A stretch of DNA of 64,000 bases from Paracholeplasma morum (GTDB taxonomy: Bacteria > Bacillota_I > Bacilli_A > Acholeplasmatales > UBA5453), in the NCBI RefSeq assembly GCF_016907055.1, contig NZ_JAFBBG010000005.1, forward strand, positions 1 through 64,000, read 5' to 3'. Within the stretch, counting starts at the first letter, position 1; every line of letters starts with the position of its first letter. Made by a program: the position numbers and the translations under genes. This document shows, in pieces, positions 17,839 through 25,126 of the stretch. Below the pieces are notes generated by a model. It saw only the letters and a list, made by a program, of their open reading frames with translations. It was not told the origin of the DNA and did no database searches.

Positions 17839-17852
17839 ATCATGGTCTAATG

Positions 17853-17881
17853 AAATAAAAAACGTCTCAATTTGAGACGTT
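17853..17881 (-). terminator. Intrinsic terminator of the tRNA-His/Gln unit
   Basis: Stem AACGTCTCAA/TTGAGACGTT (17861-17881). Read on the minus strand, it is followed by TTTTTTATTT and lies just downstream of the tRNA-Gln 3' end. Confidence 0.85.
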
Positions 17882-17891
17882 ATTTGTAGTA

Positions 17892-17965
17892 TGGCAGGGC
17901 TAGCTGGATTTGAACCAACGATGACGGAGTCAAAGTCCGTTGCCTTACCGCTTGGCTATAGCCCT
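17892..17965 (-). tRNA. tRNA-Gln (anticodon TTG)
   Basis: The minus strand folds as a 74-base cloverleaf: acceptor AGGGCTA/TAGCCCT, anticodon arm ACGGA-CTTTGAC-TCCGT with anticodon TTG, T arm GTTGG-TTCAAAT-CCAGC, and an encoded CCA end. It is the second gene of a two-tRNA unit behind tRNA-His. Confidence 0.95.
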
Positions 17966-17975
17966 ATATTTCGCA

Positions 17976-18052
17976 TGGGGCGGCTAAAGGGAGTTGAACC
18001 CTCCAATGTCGGAGCCACAATCCGATGTGTTAACCGCTTCACCATAACCGCC
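17976..18052 (-). tRNA. tRNA-His (anticodon GTG)
   Basis: The minus-strand cloverleaf has the extra 5' G (G-1) facing C73 that marks tRNA-His. Acceptor GCGGTTA/TAGCCGC, anticodon loop TTGTGGC with anticodon GTG, T loop TTCAACT, encoded CCA. It is first in the unit; tRNA-Gln follows 10 bases later. Confidence 0.95.
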
Positions 18053-18069
18053 ATCTATGCGCAAATATT

Positions 18070-18097
18070 ATTATACAATATTTTTTGGATATGTAAA
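18070..18097 (-). promoter_or_regulatory. Promoter of the tRNA-His/Gln unit
   Basis: On the minus strand TTTACA (complement of 18092-18097) and TATAAT (complement of 18070-18075) are separated by 16 bases, placing the transcription start a few bases before tRNA-His. Confidence 0.75.
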
Positions 18098-18186
18098 GAG
18101 ATAAATGTATTTTTTTTAACACGAAGTGATTTTCAGTGTTTTTTAAGCCGTTAATTTGTTATGATAGAGTGGATATGGAGGTACTT

Positions 18187-19074
18187 ATGAAACTGATTGG
18201 TAGGATATTTTACGGACTCTTAGTCGCGTTATTAGGATTTAATATATATGGATTGTCCCTATATCAAATGGAAGTTGAAGCTGTTACTAAATATGGTAAT
18301 AAAGCAGTATTAGAAGAAGATAATACTTTCTTTAAGAATATGTTTGATTTCTACACTGAAGACTATGTATTAGAACATAAAGAAGTCAAATCAGAAACCA
18401 ACCCTGTTGGGTATAGCGTTTATGTGTTTCAAGGCATAGCAAATGAAACCGACTATGTTCGTTTTCAAATTCAAGCCATGGAAGGCTTTAAGTATGACAA
18501 AGGGTTAGAATTGAGTTTGGTTGTTGAAGGACAAACGGATCCTATTAAGTATAGATTAATCGAATATGATACATTCGCTTATGTCAACTTACAACTTAAT
18601 AGCATTGTAAGTACTGAAGAGAAAGCCTTCAAAGACTTAATAGATTTTCAAGTTATCGCTTCATATAGTGAAAAAGTGGATAATAAAACAGAAACTAAGT
18701 CATCAGTTATCTATGATTTTGATGGAGTACTATTATTAGATAAAGAGAACATGAACTTATCTACTGAGTTAGTAACACCAGTAGATCCAGATGCTGAAAC
18801 ACCAGTTTATCCAACCCCAGAAAGCCTGGGATTAGTAGAAGCTGTTAGAATAAACCACTTTAAAGAGTTTAGTAAGATCTTATGGCGTAATATGCTTTTC
18901 TTCTTATTCGCAGTAGTATTTGTGACATACCTTGCGTTCTTTAGAAAAAAGAAGCCTTATGTTCGAAGACCTCAAAAACCAGAAGTCATCATTAATAACA
19001 ACATTAACGCTAGAACGATTACATCCGTTAGTGAAACAGATGAAACAGATGAAATAGATGAGAATGCAAAATAA
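18187..19074 (+). CDS. Membrane-anchored surface protein of unknown function
   Basis: The start at 18187 follows GGAGG; upstream in-frame codons have no RBS. About 295 residues: an N-terminal hydrophobic segment (about 5-22) that acts as signal or anchor, an extracytoplasmic domain of about 200 residues without a family I recognise, a second helix (NMLFFLFAVVFVTYLAFF, about 235-252) followed by RKKK, and an asparagine- and acid-rich cytoplasmic tail. The topology puts both ends inside. It shares only this layout with the other anchored surface proteins of the window. Confidence 0.7.
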   Translation: MKLIGRIFYGLLVALLGFNIYGLSLYQMEVEAVTKYGNKAVLEEDNTFFKNMFDFYTEDYVLEHKEVKSETNPVGYSVYVFQGIANETDYVRFQIQAMEGFKYDKGLELSLVVEGQTDPIKYRLIEYDTFAYVNLQLNSIVSTEEKAFKDLIDFQVIASYSEKVDNKTETKSSVIYDFDGVLLLDKENMNLSTELVTPVDPDAETPVYPTPESLGLVEAVRINHFKEFSKILWRNMLFFLFAVVFVTYLAFFRKKKPYVRRPQKPEVIINNNINARTITSVSETDETDEIDENAK

Positions 19075-19077
19075 ATC

Positions 19078-19106
19078 TTGAAGTATTTTAAAACGTGTGT
19101 TATATT
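19078..19106 (+). promoter_or_regulatory. Promoter of tRNA-Trp
   Basis: TTGAAG (19078-19083) and TATATT (19101-19106) with a 17-base spacer, 18 bases before the tRNA. Confidence 0.8.
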
Positions 19107-19123
19107 AATAATGCACGTTAATT

Positions 19124-19198
19124 AGGGACATGGTGTCAACGGTAGCACAGCGGTCTCCAAAACCGTTAGTACGGGTTCGAATCCTGTTGTCCCTGCCA
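19124..19198 (+). tRNA. tRNA-Trp (anticodon CCA)
   Basis: A 75-base cloverleaf: acceptor AGGGACA/TGTCCCT, anticodon loop CTCCAAA with anticodon CCA, T loop TTCGAAT, encoded CCA. It reads UGG only. Together with genes here that stop at TGA, this supports the standard code and argues against Mycoplasma or Spiroplasma. Confidence 0.95.
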
Positions 19199-19213
19199 TT
19201 AATAGCTTAAATC

Positions 19214-19242
19214 ACTCAAGTTTTCATAGCTTGAGTTTTTTT
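19214..19242 (+). terminator. Intrinsic terminator of tRNA-Trp
   Basis: ACTCAAG/CTTGAGT stem with a 9-base loop and seven T, 16 bases after the tRNA. Confidence 0.9.
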
Positions 19243-19288
19243 ATGTTCAAAAATCCTTTATTATAATATAAGACAGTGAGGTATCCCT

Positions 19289-19807
19289 ATGCGATTATTA
19301 TTCTCAATAGATACGAAAGACTATGATATTAACGGTATTGGTATAGTAAGACCTAGCGCTAGAAGTATTATCATAAAAGAGGGAAGGATTGCTTTAGTAC
19401 ATAGTCAAAAATACCATTACTATAAGTTTCCTGGTGGTGGGATTGAAAAACATGAAGCCCAAGAAGATGCGTTAGTTAGAGAAACTTTAGAAGAAGCTGG
19501 ACTAAAGGTTATCAAGGAATCTATCAAACCTTATGGGTATGTTCATAGAATTCAAAAAAGTATTCATGGAGATTGTGATTATTTCCTACAAGACAATTTT
19601 TATTACTTGTGTGATGTTGAAGATGAAATGATCACTCAAACGCTAGATGACTATGAAGCGGATGAAGGGTTTCAACTAGTTTGGATGGATCCGGTAGAGG
19701 CGATTAAAGCCAATAGAGAAATAGATCATGGTCCAAAACAACACAACATGATTGAAAGAGAGTCAAGGGTTCTAGAAATCTTACTAGAAGAAGGTTATTT
19801 TGAGTAG
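19289..19807 (+). CDS. Nudix hydrolase
   Basis: The 172-residue protein has one Nudix domain. The box 'GGIEKHEAQEDALVRETLEE' followed by AG fits G-x5-E-x7-RE-U-x-EE-x-G, with Thr at the first hydrophobic position, so the metal-binding glutamates are all present. Members cleave nucleoside diphosphates linked to another moiety; the substrate cannot be told from the sequence, and house-cleaning of modified nucleotides is common in the family. A TATAAT box (19262-19267) lies 22 bases before the ATG, so it is probably transcribed alone. Confidence 0.85.
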   Translation: MRLLFSIDTKDYDINGIGIVRPSARSIIIKEGRIALVHSQKYHYYKFPGGGIEKHEAQEDALVRETLEEAGLKVIKESIKPYGYVHRIQKSIHGDCDYFLQDNFYYLCDVEDEMITQTLDDYEADEGFQLVWMDPVEAIKANREIDHGPKQHNMIERESRVLEILLEEGYFE

Positions 19808-19887
19808 GGCAGTCTAGATTTTTCACAAAATGGGTCTAACAAACCCTAATTAAGTATGAGATAATGAAATAAAGGATGGTAGGTATT

Positions 19888-20286
19888 ATGAAAGTAGCAT
19901 TAATTGCACATGATAAGAAAAAACAAGATATTATCGATTTAGCTGTAAAGTATAAGGATATATTAAAGAACCATACTTTATATGCAACTGGCACAACCGG
20001 AACGCTTGTAATGGGAGAAACAGGGTTACCAATCAATAGAATGAAGTCAGGACCACTTGGTGGTGACCAACAAATCGGTTCAATGATTGCCGATAACCAA
20101 CTGGATTTAGTCATCTTTTTAAGAGACCCACTCACTGCACAACCCCATGAACCAGATGTATCTGCTTTACTGAGATTATGCGATGTATTCTCTATTCCTC
20201 TTGCAACCAATAAGTCTAGTGCAGAAATCATGTTAAAGGCTTTACAAGATAACTTAATCGTTAACCGTTATAAAAAAGGACTGTAG
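19888..20286 (+). CDS. mgsA: Methylglyoxal synthase
   Basis: Converts dihydroxyacetone phosphate to methylglyoxal and phosphate in the cytoplasm, a bypass that frees phosphate when sugar phosphates build up. The start at 19888 follows AGGATGG; a GTG/ATG 12 bases earlier is less likely. The 132-residue product is full length and shows '[10 protein letters not shown]', 'YATGTTG', '[17 protein letters not shown]', with the catalytic Asp region 'FLRDPL', and '[16 protein letters not shown]'. The next gene starts two bases after its stop, so the two form an operon. Confidence 0.95.
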   Translation: MKVALIAHDKKKQDIIDLAVKYKDILKNHTLYATGTTGTLVMGETGLPINRMKSGPLGGDQQIGSMIADNQLDLVIFLRDPLTAQPHEPDVSALLRLCDVFSIPLATNKSSAEIMLKALQDNLIVNRYKKGL

Positions 20287-20288
20287 GG

Positions 20289-20831
20289 ATGATTATCGAT
20301 CTCACGATGCTAATCGAAGATGGTATGGCGGTATATGAGGGTGACCCTGAAATGTCATTGACTGAGATTAACACCTTAGAAAAAGATGGATTTAGGAATC
20401 ACGTATTAACTACAAACATGCACGTAGGCACGCATGTAGACGGACTATCCCATATGTCAGTAATTAAAGATGACATCTCGGACATCAAACTTGAGCATTT
20501 GATCGGACCTGCTAAACTGGTAAGTGATCAAATGATTTATGAAGACGATGGTACAGAGATGTTACTAGTAGATATGCTTACAGATACGCTAAATGAGAAT
20601 TTCTTAGAAAGCATTCTTAAAAGCCAAGTCAAACTAATCGTCATAGAAAAGGATTCTGTGGATAAGTATCCTTATTCCATTCATAAACGATTATTTAAAA
20701 AAGGCATTCGCATTGTTGAGAATGCCATAGGGTTTAATCGGTTACGCGGGATAGAAACGTTTATGCTATATGTTATCCCACTAAAGATTAAAGCCGACTC
20801 AGCTTTATGTCGAGTATTTGTTAAAAAATAA
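20289..20831 (+). CDS. Cyclase-family metal-dependent hydrolase
   Basis: The 180-residue protein belongs to the cyclase / kynurenine formamidase-like family (PF04199). The metal-binding motif HxGTHxDxxxH is seen as 'HVGTHVDGLSH' at about residues 46-56, and 'LIVIEKDSVDKYP' and 'LYVIPLKIKAD' are in the usual places. Members hydrolyse amide or cyclic bonds; the substrate is unknown. It is somewhat short for the family. It follows mgsA by two bases and is probably co-transcribed. A link of function to methylglyoxal is not supported by anything in the sequence. Confidence 0.8.
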   Translation: MIIDLTMLIEDGMAVYEGDPEMSLTEINTLEKDGFRNHVLTTNMHVGTHVDGLSHMSVIKDDISDIKLEHLIGPAKLVSDQMIYEDDGTEMLLVDMLTDTLNENFLESILKSQVKLIVIEKDSVDKYPYSIHKRLFKKGIRIVENAIGFNRLRGIETFMLYVIPLKIKADSALCRVFVKK

Positions 20832-20846
20832 AAGTAAAATAAGAAT

Positions 20847-20880
20847 ATCACCTGTACGTATTATGTAGAGGTGATTTTTT
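20847..20880 (+). terminator. Terminator-like hairpin that contains the next gene's RBS
   Basis: ATCACCT (20847-20853) pairs with AGGTGAT (20869-20875), followed by six T. The 3' arm AGAGGTGAT is also the only good ribosome binding site for the ATG at 20882. The hairpin could end the mgsA transcript and, on any read-through RNA, hide the RBS of the surface protein gene. Confidence 0.7.
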
Positions 20881-20881
20881 A

Positions 20882-22429
20882 ATGAAGAAATTAATGATTT
20901 TTGTATTTTTATTATTGCTTGTTGGGGTGAATCAAGTCTCTGCAAGCACAGCCGGTGAGGGTAATACAGAAAGGCTACCTTATGGCAGAAACTATATCGA
21001 TTTTAGAAACTTTGAATATAAATCACACAATCGATATGGGATGATTAAAGAAACCAAAGTTAAACAAAACCAACTCTATACTTTGGTCGTTGGGCGTGAG
21101 TTTGTTGGGGATTATATCTACGAACAGGAAGAATATCCAGAGTTTAGATTAATTACTAAAACTAAAGATGAAGTAATGCCGTTTGAGATTGATTATGAGG
21201 CAGAATGTTGGCACCAAAGCTTTTTAATTGAAGAAGATGCGCTATTGATTACAGATCTATCTGTTCAAGCCATTAGCCTTAATGAAATTATCCTTTATGA
21301 AGGCAATTATGAGTCTTTTAGTGGGTATGAAATGTATCAGTCTTATGAACCATTAGTCAAAGAAGGGTATTATCTAGTCGATTATGATAATCCAGTAGAA
21401 ACAAGCTTGATTATGGCAACTCTGGGAATTAGCGATAACCATTCAACAAAAGACAAACTATCAACCAAAATCAATTTTGATGAGTATACAAACAGAACCA
21501 CCAAAATAGGGCAGTACTTAATCGAATATGAAGTCAAAGATGAAATGGCTAATGTCTCAATCTATAAGATGCACATACGTGTGGTTGATACTAAAAAGCC
21601 AGTCATAGAAGGTCCGTTATCTTATGTGATTAAAACAGAAGAAGATCACTTAACTGTAAATCAAATGCTTGAAAGACTAACCATAACAGATAATGTAGAT
21701 GAGTTATCGACAAAAGATATTGAGATCATTGAAGATACATATACCCCCAATAAGGGAAAAGTCGGAGAATTTGAGGTTACGATTAAAGTCAAAGACCAAT
21801 CCAATAATGAGACACAAACAAGCATAAAAGTCTCTGTTAGTGATACAAGATCTCCTAACATTACAGGACCATCGTCCTTATTCAGATACTTAAATGATCC
21901 AAAACTGACAGAAGAAGACATTAGAAAACTCTATCAAGCAACAGACAACGTTGATGGAGATATTACAGACCAGATTGTCATTGATTACGTTTCATACTTC
22001 CCCGACCGAATCGGTGTCTCAACGCTATTAATCAGAGCTACCGATTCGTCGGGTAATAAAACGGTTAAACAAGTAAGTGTTCACATCATCGATGATGTTA
22101 GTCCAGTAGTGGTTGCTTCATCGCCAGTTATCTCTAAAGCAGAGTTCGATAAAATGAGTCAAGAGGACATTGTTGAATGGTTCAAAAAAGATTTAGAGAG
22201 AAAAGGCGTTTACGCGAGTAATGTATCGGTTTTGCTGGATGAATCGAATATCAAAAACAAACAAGGGAAATCCTATGTTTACTTCGAATATGAAGTGAAT
22301 GGAGACATTCAGCAATCGAGACTAACCATAGAATCTAAAAAGGCCTTTAATCCAGGACTCATTATCCTAACGTCTCTTAGTGGTATAGCAATCACAACCG
22401 CATTTGTACTTTATAAAAAGAAACGATAA
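20882..22429 (+). CDS. Secreted, membrane-anchored protein with DUF5011-like Ig domains
   Basis: A 515-residue protein with a signal peptide (MKKLMIFVFLLLLVGVNQVSAS, about 22 residues), a unique N-terminal domain (to about 180), and three Ig-like beta domains of bacterial surface type: 'YEVKDEMANVSIYKMHIRVVDTKKPVI', 'DNVDELSTKDIEI...TIKVKDQSNNETQTSIKV', and 'DNVDGDITDQI...IRATDSSGNKTVKQVSVHI'. The C-terminal helix (GLIILTSLSGIAITTAFVLY) with KKKR anchors it. It lacks a sorting motif, consistent with a wall-less cell. A ligand-binding or adhesive role is inference. Its RBS lies in a hairpin arm. Confidence 0.75.
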   Translation: MKKLMIFVFLLLLVGVNQVSASTAGEGNTERLPYGRNYIDFRNFEYKSHNRYGMIKETKVKQNQLYTLVVGREFVGDYIYEQEEYPEFRLITKTKDEVMPFEIDYEAECWHQSFLIEEDALLITDLSVQAISLNEIILYEGNYESFSGYEMYQSYEPLVKEGYYLVDYDNPVETSLIMATLGISDNHSTKDKLSTKINFDEYTNRTTKIGQYLIEYEVKDEMANVSIYKMHIRVVDTKKPVIEGPLSYVIKTEEDHLTVNQMLERLTITDNVDELSTKDIEIIEDTYTPNKGKVGEFEVTIKVKDQSNNETQTSIKVSVSDTRSPNITGPSSLFRYLNDPKLTEEDIRKLYQATDNVDGDITDQIVIDYVSYFPDRIGVSTLLIRATDSSGNKTVKQVSVHIIDDVSPVVVASSPVISKAEFDKMSQEDIVEWFKKDLERKGVYASNVSVLLDESNIKNKQGKSYVYFEYEVNGDIQQSRLTIESKKAFNPGLIILTSLSGIAITTAFVLYKKKR

Positions 22430-22443
22430 CTAATTACTAATTG

Positions 22444-22477
22444 GAAAAGTTGACTTTAAGTTGACTTTTCTTTTTTT
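22444..22477 (+). terminator. Intrinsic terminator
   Basis: GAAAAGTTGAC pairs with GTTGACTTTTC through two G-T wobbles around TTTAA, followed by seven T, just after the Ig-domain protein gene. Confidence 0.8.
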
Positions 22478-22516
22478 AAAGTCTGTTGTGATATACTATA
22501 AATACTGGGTGATTTT

Positions 22517-24583
22517 ATGACAAAAAAGAAAAAACTATGGCTCTTTATGGGTCTGTTCTATGGCTTAAATATACTTAATACATATTTTGTAACAACCAAT
22601 TTCTTAAACAGGTATCTCGTGCCTTTTAGACGAAATGGTTTATTAGAGATTAATGCCTTTATTGGTAATTTCTTCGCACTGACCATTATCGTAATGATCG
22701 GCTTTTTATGCATACGTTCATTAAAAGGACGGATGAGGTTTTTAGTAATCACTACATTACTTTTAAACATTGGGGTATTTTCAATTGGAATATTCACTAA
22801 ATACTACCAAACAATGTTTTCAATTTATGAGTTGACACTCTTTAATAACCCAGCTAGTGAACTAGCCGGGTCAATCTTTGTTCAAGCCTTAACAGAGTTA
22901 TACCTATACTATAGAATTGTTGTGTTTATACCGTTTATTGTTTTATTAGTATTTTATATTGTTTTCTTTAGAACTTATAAAAATGAACGTTATGATGGGG
23001 TTATCTCAAGATACTTAGCTTTAATGAGTATTTGTGTGAGTTTAGTTTTTACAACCGCTACACTAGGGATTGTAAAAACACATATGGACCAAACCTGGCC
23101 AATCTCTGCAGAAAGAAGCTTATATGGAGTTCAAAGTGCAGGGTTATATAACTTCTATTTAGGACAGTTTATGGGATTCAATCTATCGAGTACAGATAAA
23201 ACAGTGCCTTCATTGAGCGTTTATGATCAATATAATAAAAATAAAGAAGCTTATACAAACTTCTTTAACGAAACATATGGCAGTACTTTATTAATAAACC
23301 AAACGAGTAATCTAACGATTGATCCGTCTTTATTAACTGGGGATTCATTAAACGGCATTTTAGAGGGGAAGAATATCGTTGTCGTCCACTTAGAGACCTT
23401 TAATAAGTTCTTACTGGACGAGTCTGGTCCTTATATGGACGAGAACTACTTCAAGACCTTAAAAGCCCTTTTAAAGGAGTCTTATGTACTAGATAACTTT
23501 TATACTAATGTAGGCATTGGGAATTCATCTGATGCAGAGTTTTCTACTATGACAGGGTTATACCCTCAAGGAGACACAACCATCTACTGGAAGTATAAAG
23601 ACAATAACTTTACATACCCTGCTTTACCAAAACTGTTTGATGGCTATTATAAAGCTTCACTCCATGGCGATGCTGGTTTGTTTTATAATCGTATGGAAGT
23701 ACACGAAAGTCTTTTAGGCTTTGATGACTACTTTTACTTTGATGAAAAAGAATCTAATTTCTCTGGCTCAAAGAATGGTTATTATGTGTTTGACGATCTT
23801 ATAGAGAAGAACACAAAGGAATCCCCATGGTTAAGCGATTTCGCATTATTAGACTGGACTAAGAGATTAGCGGATAATCATAACCCTTATTTCTTATACC
23901 CAATTACCATTCAACCACATACGCCTTACTTATATGATCCATACCCAAATCAATTTACAAGTGAAACATTAAGTGTGGACCCTACTACCTTAAGTTATCT
24001 AAACTATGAAACCTATTATGATGCTTTCTTTGATGAATTTATCGAGTATACCAAAACTCAAACCAATACCGTTTACTTCCTTTATGGAGACCACGGTTCT
24101 GGTATACCTAAGAAAGACTTAGAAGTACTACTAGGAAGAGAGTTATCTCTACTAGAATATAAACAAGAGATGATTAAAACCTTAGGGTTTATCTATGCCC
24201 CAGATGATGAAGACCAAACTAGTGAGATACCTAGAGGTCTAATCAAAGGCAATCAACCGCTCGTAAGAAGTCAAGTTGACTTCTTTAGAACGATTGTTGA
24301 GCTTTATGGCATTGATTATGATGGTCAGTATTATGGCGTAAACCTATTATCTACTGAACATACCTTTTCAATAGATACCAGGTCTTTTGACATTGTCACA
24401 GATGATTACTTTATGTTAGGTAAATACATCTATAGTGATAAAGAACCTAATGAATCCAATACCCGTTATCTAAGGAATACCGCACTGAAATCTCCCTATG
24501 ACCTATTTGAAGATATATTGTTGTTCAAAAAGAGAATGGATATCGCCCTTAATCTAAACCTCTATGAGAAATTAAAAAAATAA
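22517..24583 (+). CDS. LtaS-like membrane sulfatase / glycerol-phosphate transferase
   Basis: The 688-residue protein has about five N-terminal membrane helices (to about residue 195) and an extracellular sulfatase-fold domain, the layout of lipoteichoic acid synthase. Metal and catalytic landmarks: 'VVVHLETF' (Glu, about 290), 'NSSDAEFSTMTGLYP' (about 336-350), 'TIQPHTPY', and 'YGDHGSG' (about 525). LtaS moves glycerol-phosphate from phosphatidylglycerol to a growing chain through a Thr nucleophile; the aligned position here appears to be Ser. In a cell without peptidoglycan the product would more likely be a phosphoglycerol-modified glycolipid or lipoglycan than classical LTA, which is inference. 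Confidence 0.75.
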   Translation: MTKKKKLWLFMGLFYGLNILNTYFVTTNFLNRYLVPFRRNGLLEINAFIGNFFALTIIVMIGFLCIRSLKGRMRFLVITTLLLNIGVFSIGIFTKYYQTMFSIYELTLFNNPASELAGSIFVQALTELYLYYRIVVFIPFIVLLVFYIVFFRTYKNERYDGVISRYLALMSICVSLVFTTATLGIVKTHMDQTWPISAERSLYGVQSAGLYNFYLGQFMGFNLSSTDKTVPSLSVYDQYNKNKEAYTNFFNETYGSTLLINQTSNLTIDPSLLTGDSLNGILEGKNIVVVHLETFNKFLLDESGPYMDENYFKTLKALLKESYVLDNFYTNVGIGNSSDAEFSTMTGLYPQGDTTIYWKYKDNNFTYPALPKLFDGYYKASLHGDAGLFYNRMEVHESLLGFDDYFYFDEKESNFSGSKNGYYVFDDLIEKNTKESPWLSDFALLDWTKRLADNHNPYFLYPITIQPHTPYLYDPYPNQFTSETLSVDPTTLSYLNYETYYDAFFDEFIEYTKTQTNTVYFLYGDHGSGIPKKDLEVLLGRELSLLEYKQEMIKTLGFIYAPDDEDQTSEIPRGLIKGNQPLVRSQVDFFRTIVELYGIDYDGQYYGVNLLSTEHTFSIDTRSFDIVTDDYFMLGKYIYSDKEPNESNTRYLRNTALKSPYDLFEDILLFKKRMDIALNLNLYEKLKK

Positions 24584-24595
24584 TTGGAAATCGTA

Positions 24596-24624
24596 TTGAC
24601 ACATCTGACAAAATAAGATATAAT
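24596..24624 (+). promoter_or_regulatory. Consensus promoter of tRNA-Leu
   Basis: TTGACA (24596-24601), a 17-base spacer and TATAAT (24619-24624): a perfect sigma-70/SigA consensus just before the tRNA. Confidence 0.95.
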
Positions 24625-24633
24625 TCTTTTTGC

Positions 24634-24717
24634 GCGGATGTGGCGAAACTGGCAGACGCACTAGACTTAGGATCTAGCGCCTTAGGCGTGCAGGTTCAAC
24701 TCCTGTCATCCGCACCA
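24634..24717 (+). tRNA. tRNA-Leu (anticodon TAG)
   Basis: An 84-base class II tRNA: acceptor GCGGATG/CATCCGC, anticodon arm CTAGA-CTTAGGA-TCTAG with anticodon TAG, a long variable arm, encoded ACCA end. It marks the left edge of the defence island. Confidence 0.95.
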
Positions 24718-24729
24718 TATTGAATGCAT

Positions 24730-24762
24730 AGGTTTGATACAATTCGTATCAGGCCTTTTTTT
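24730..24762 (+). terminator. Intrinsic terminator of tRNA-Leu
   Basis: AGGTTTGATAC pairs with GTATCAGGCCT around AATTC, followed by seven T. Confidence 0.85.
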
Positions 24763-24765
24763 CAT

Positions 24766-24793
24766 GCAGAAAGGAAGATATTTCCCTATCTGC
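24766..24793. repeat. Small palindromic element, copy 1
   Basis: GCAGAAAGG (24766-24774) and CCTATCTGC (24785-24793) form an inverted repeat with one mismatch. The same arms recur at 41252-41275 just behind the Wadjet operon. It lies immediately past the tRNA-Leu terminator, at the island edge. Confidence 0.5.
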
Positions 24794-25126
24794 CAATTTC
24801 GTAATCGATAATTAGGTACAAAAACTATGCTTTATACTGACTAAAAGTACCTCGCTATCTAACCTTTTAACGATTATCAACCATTTACACGATTACTTTG
24901 AGATTGTAAGTCGAACGAATTCAAATTCCCAAAATGTGGAAATCAGCATATTATTGAAGTAGATTCTAACATAAATGGAAAAGAAGAAATGGTAAATCCT
25001 CTTTAGATTTTATATATTCAGATGTCAAATAAAAGTAAACATAAATCTAATATCTTAGATATTATAGGAAAACCCAGACAAAAATGTTATAATTTAATAA
25101 ATATACGTTTATAGGGTGGTGACAAT
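24794..25126. other. Intergenic stretch with a promoter and a possible gene remnant
   Basis: No intact gene is visible. At 24902-25006 a 34-codon open frame without a start reads FKFPKCGNQHIIEVDSNING, with cysteines spaced like half of a zinc ribbon, and may be a decayed gene end. At 25085-25093 is an extended -10 box (TGTTATAAT) that should drive the helicase gene. Confidence 0.4.

Noticed and set aside
17891-18154. 87-codon open frame
   Set aside because: It lies on the opposite strand across tRNA-Gln and tRNA-His and has no RBS.
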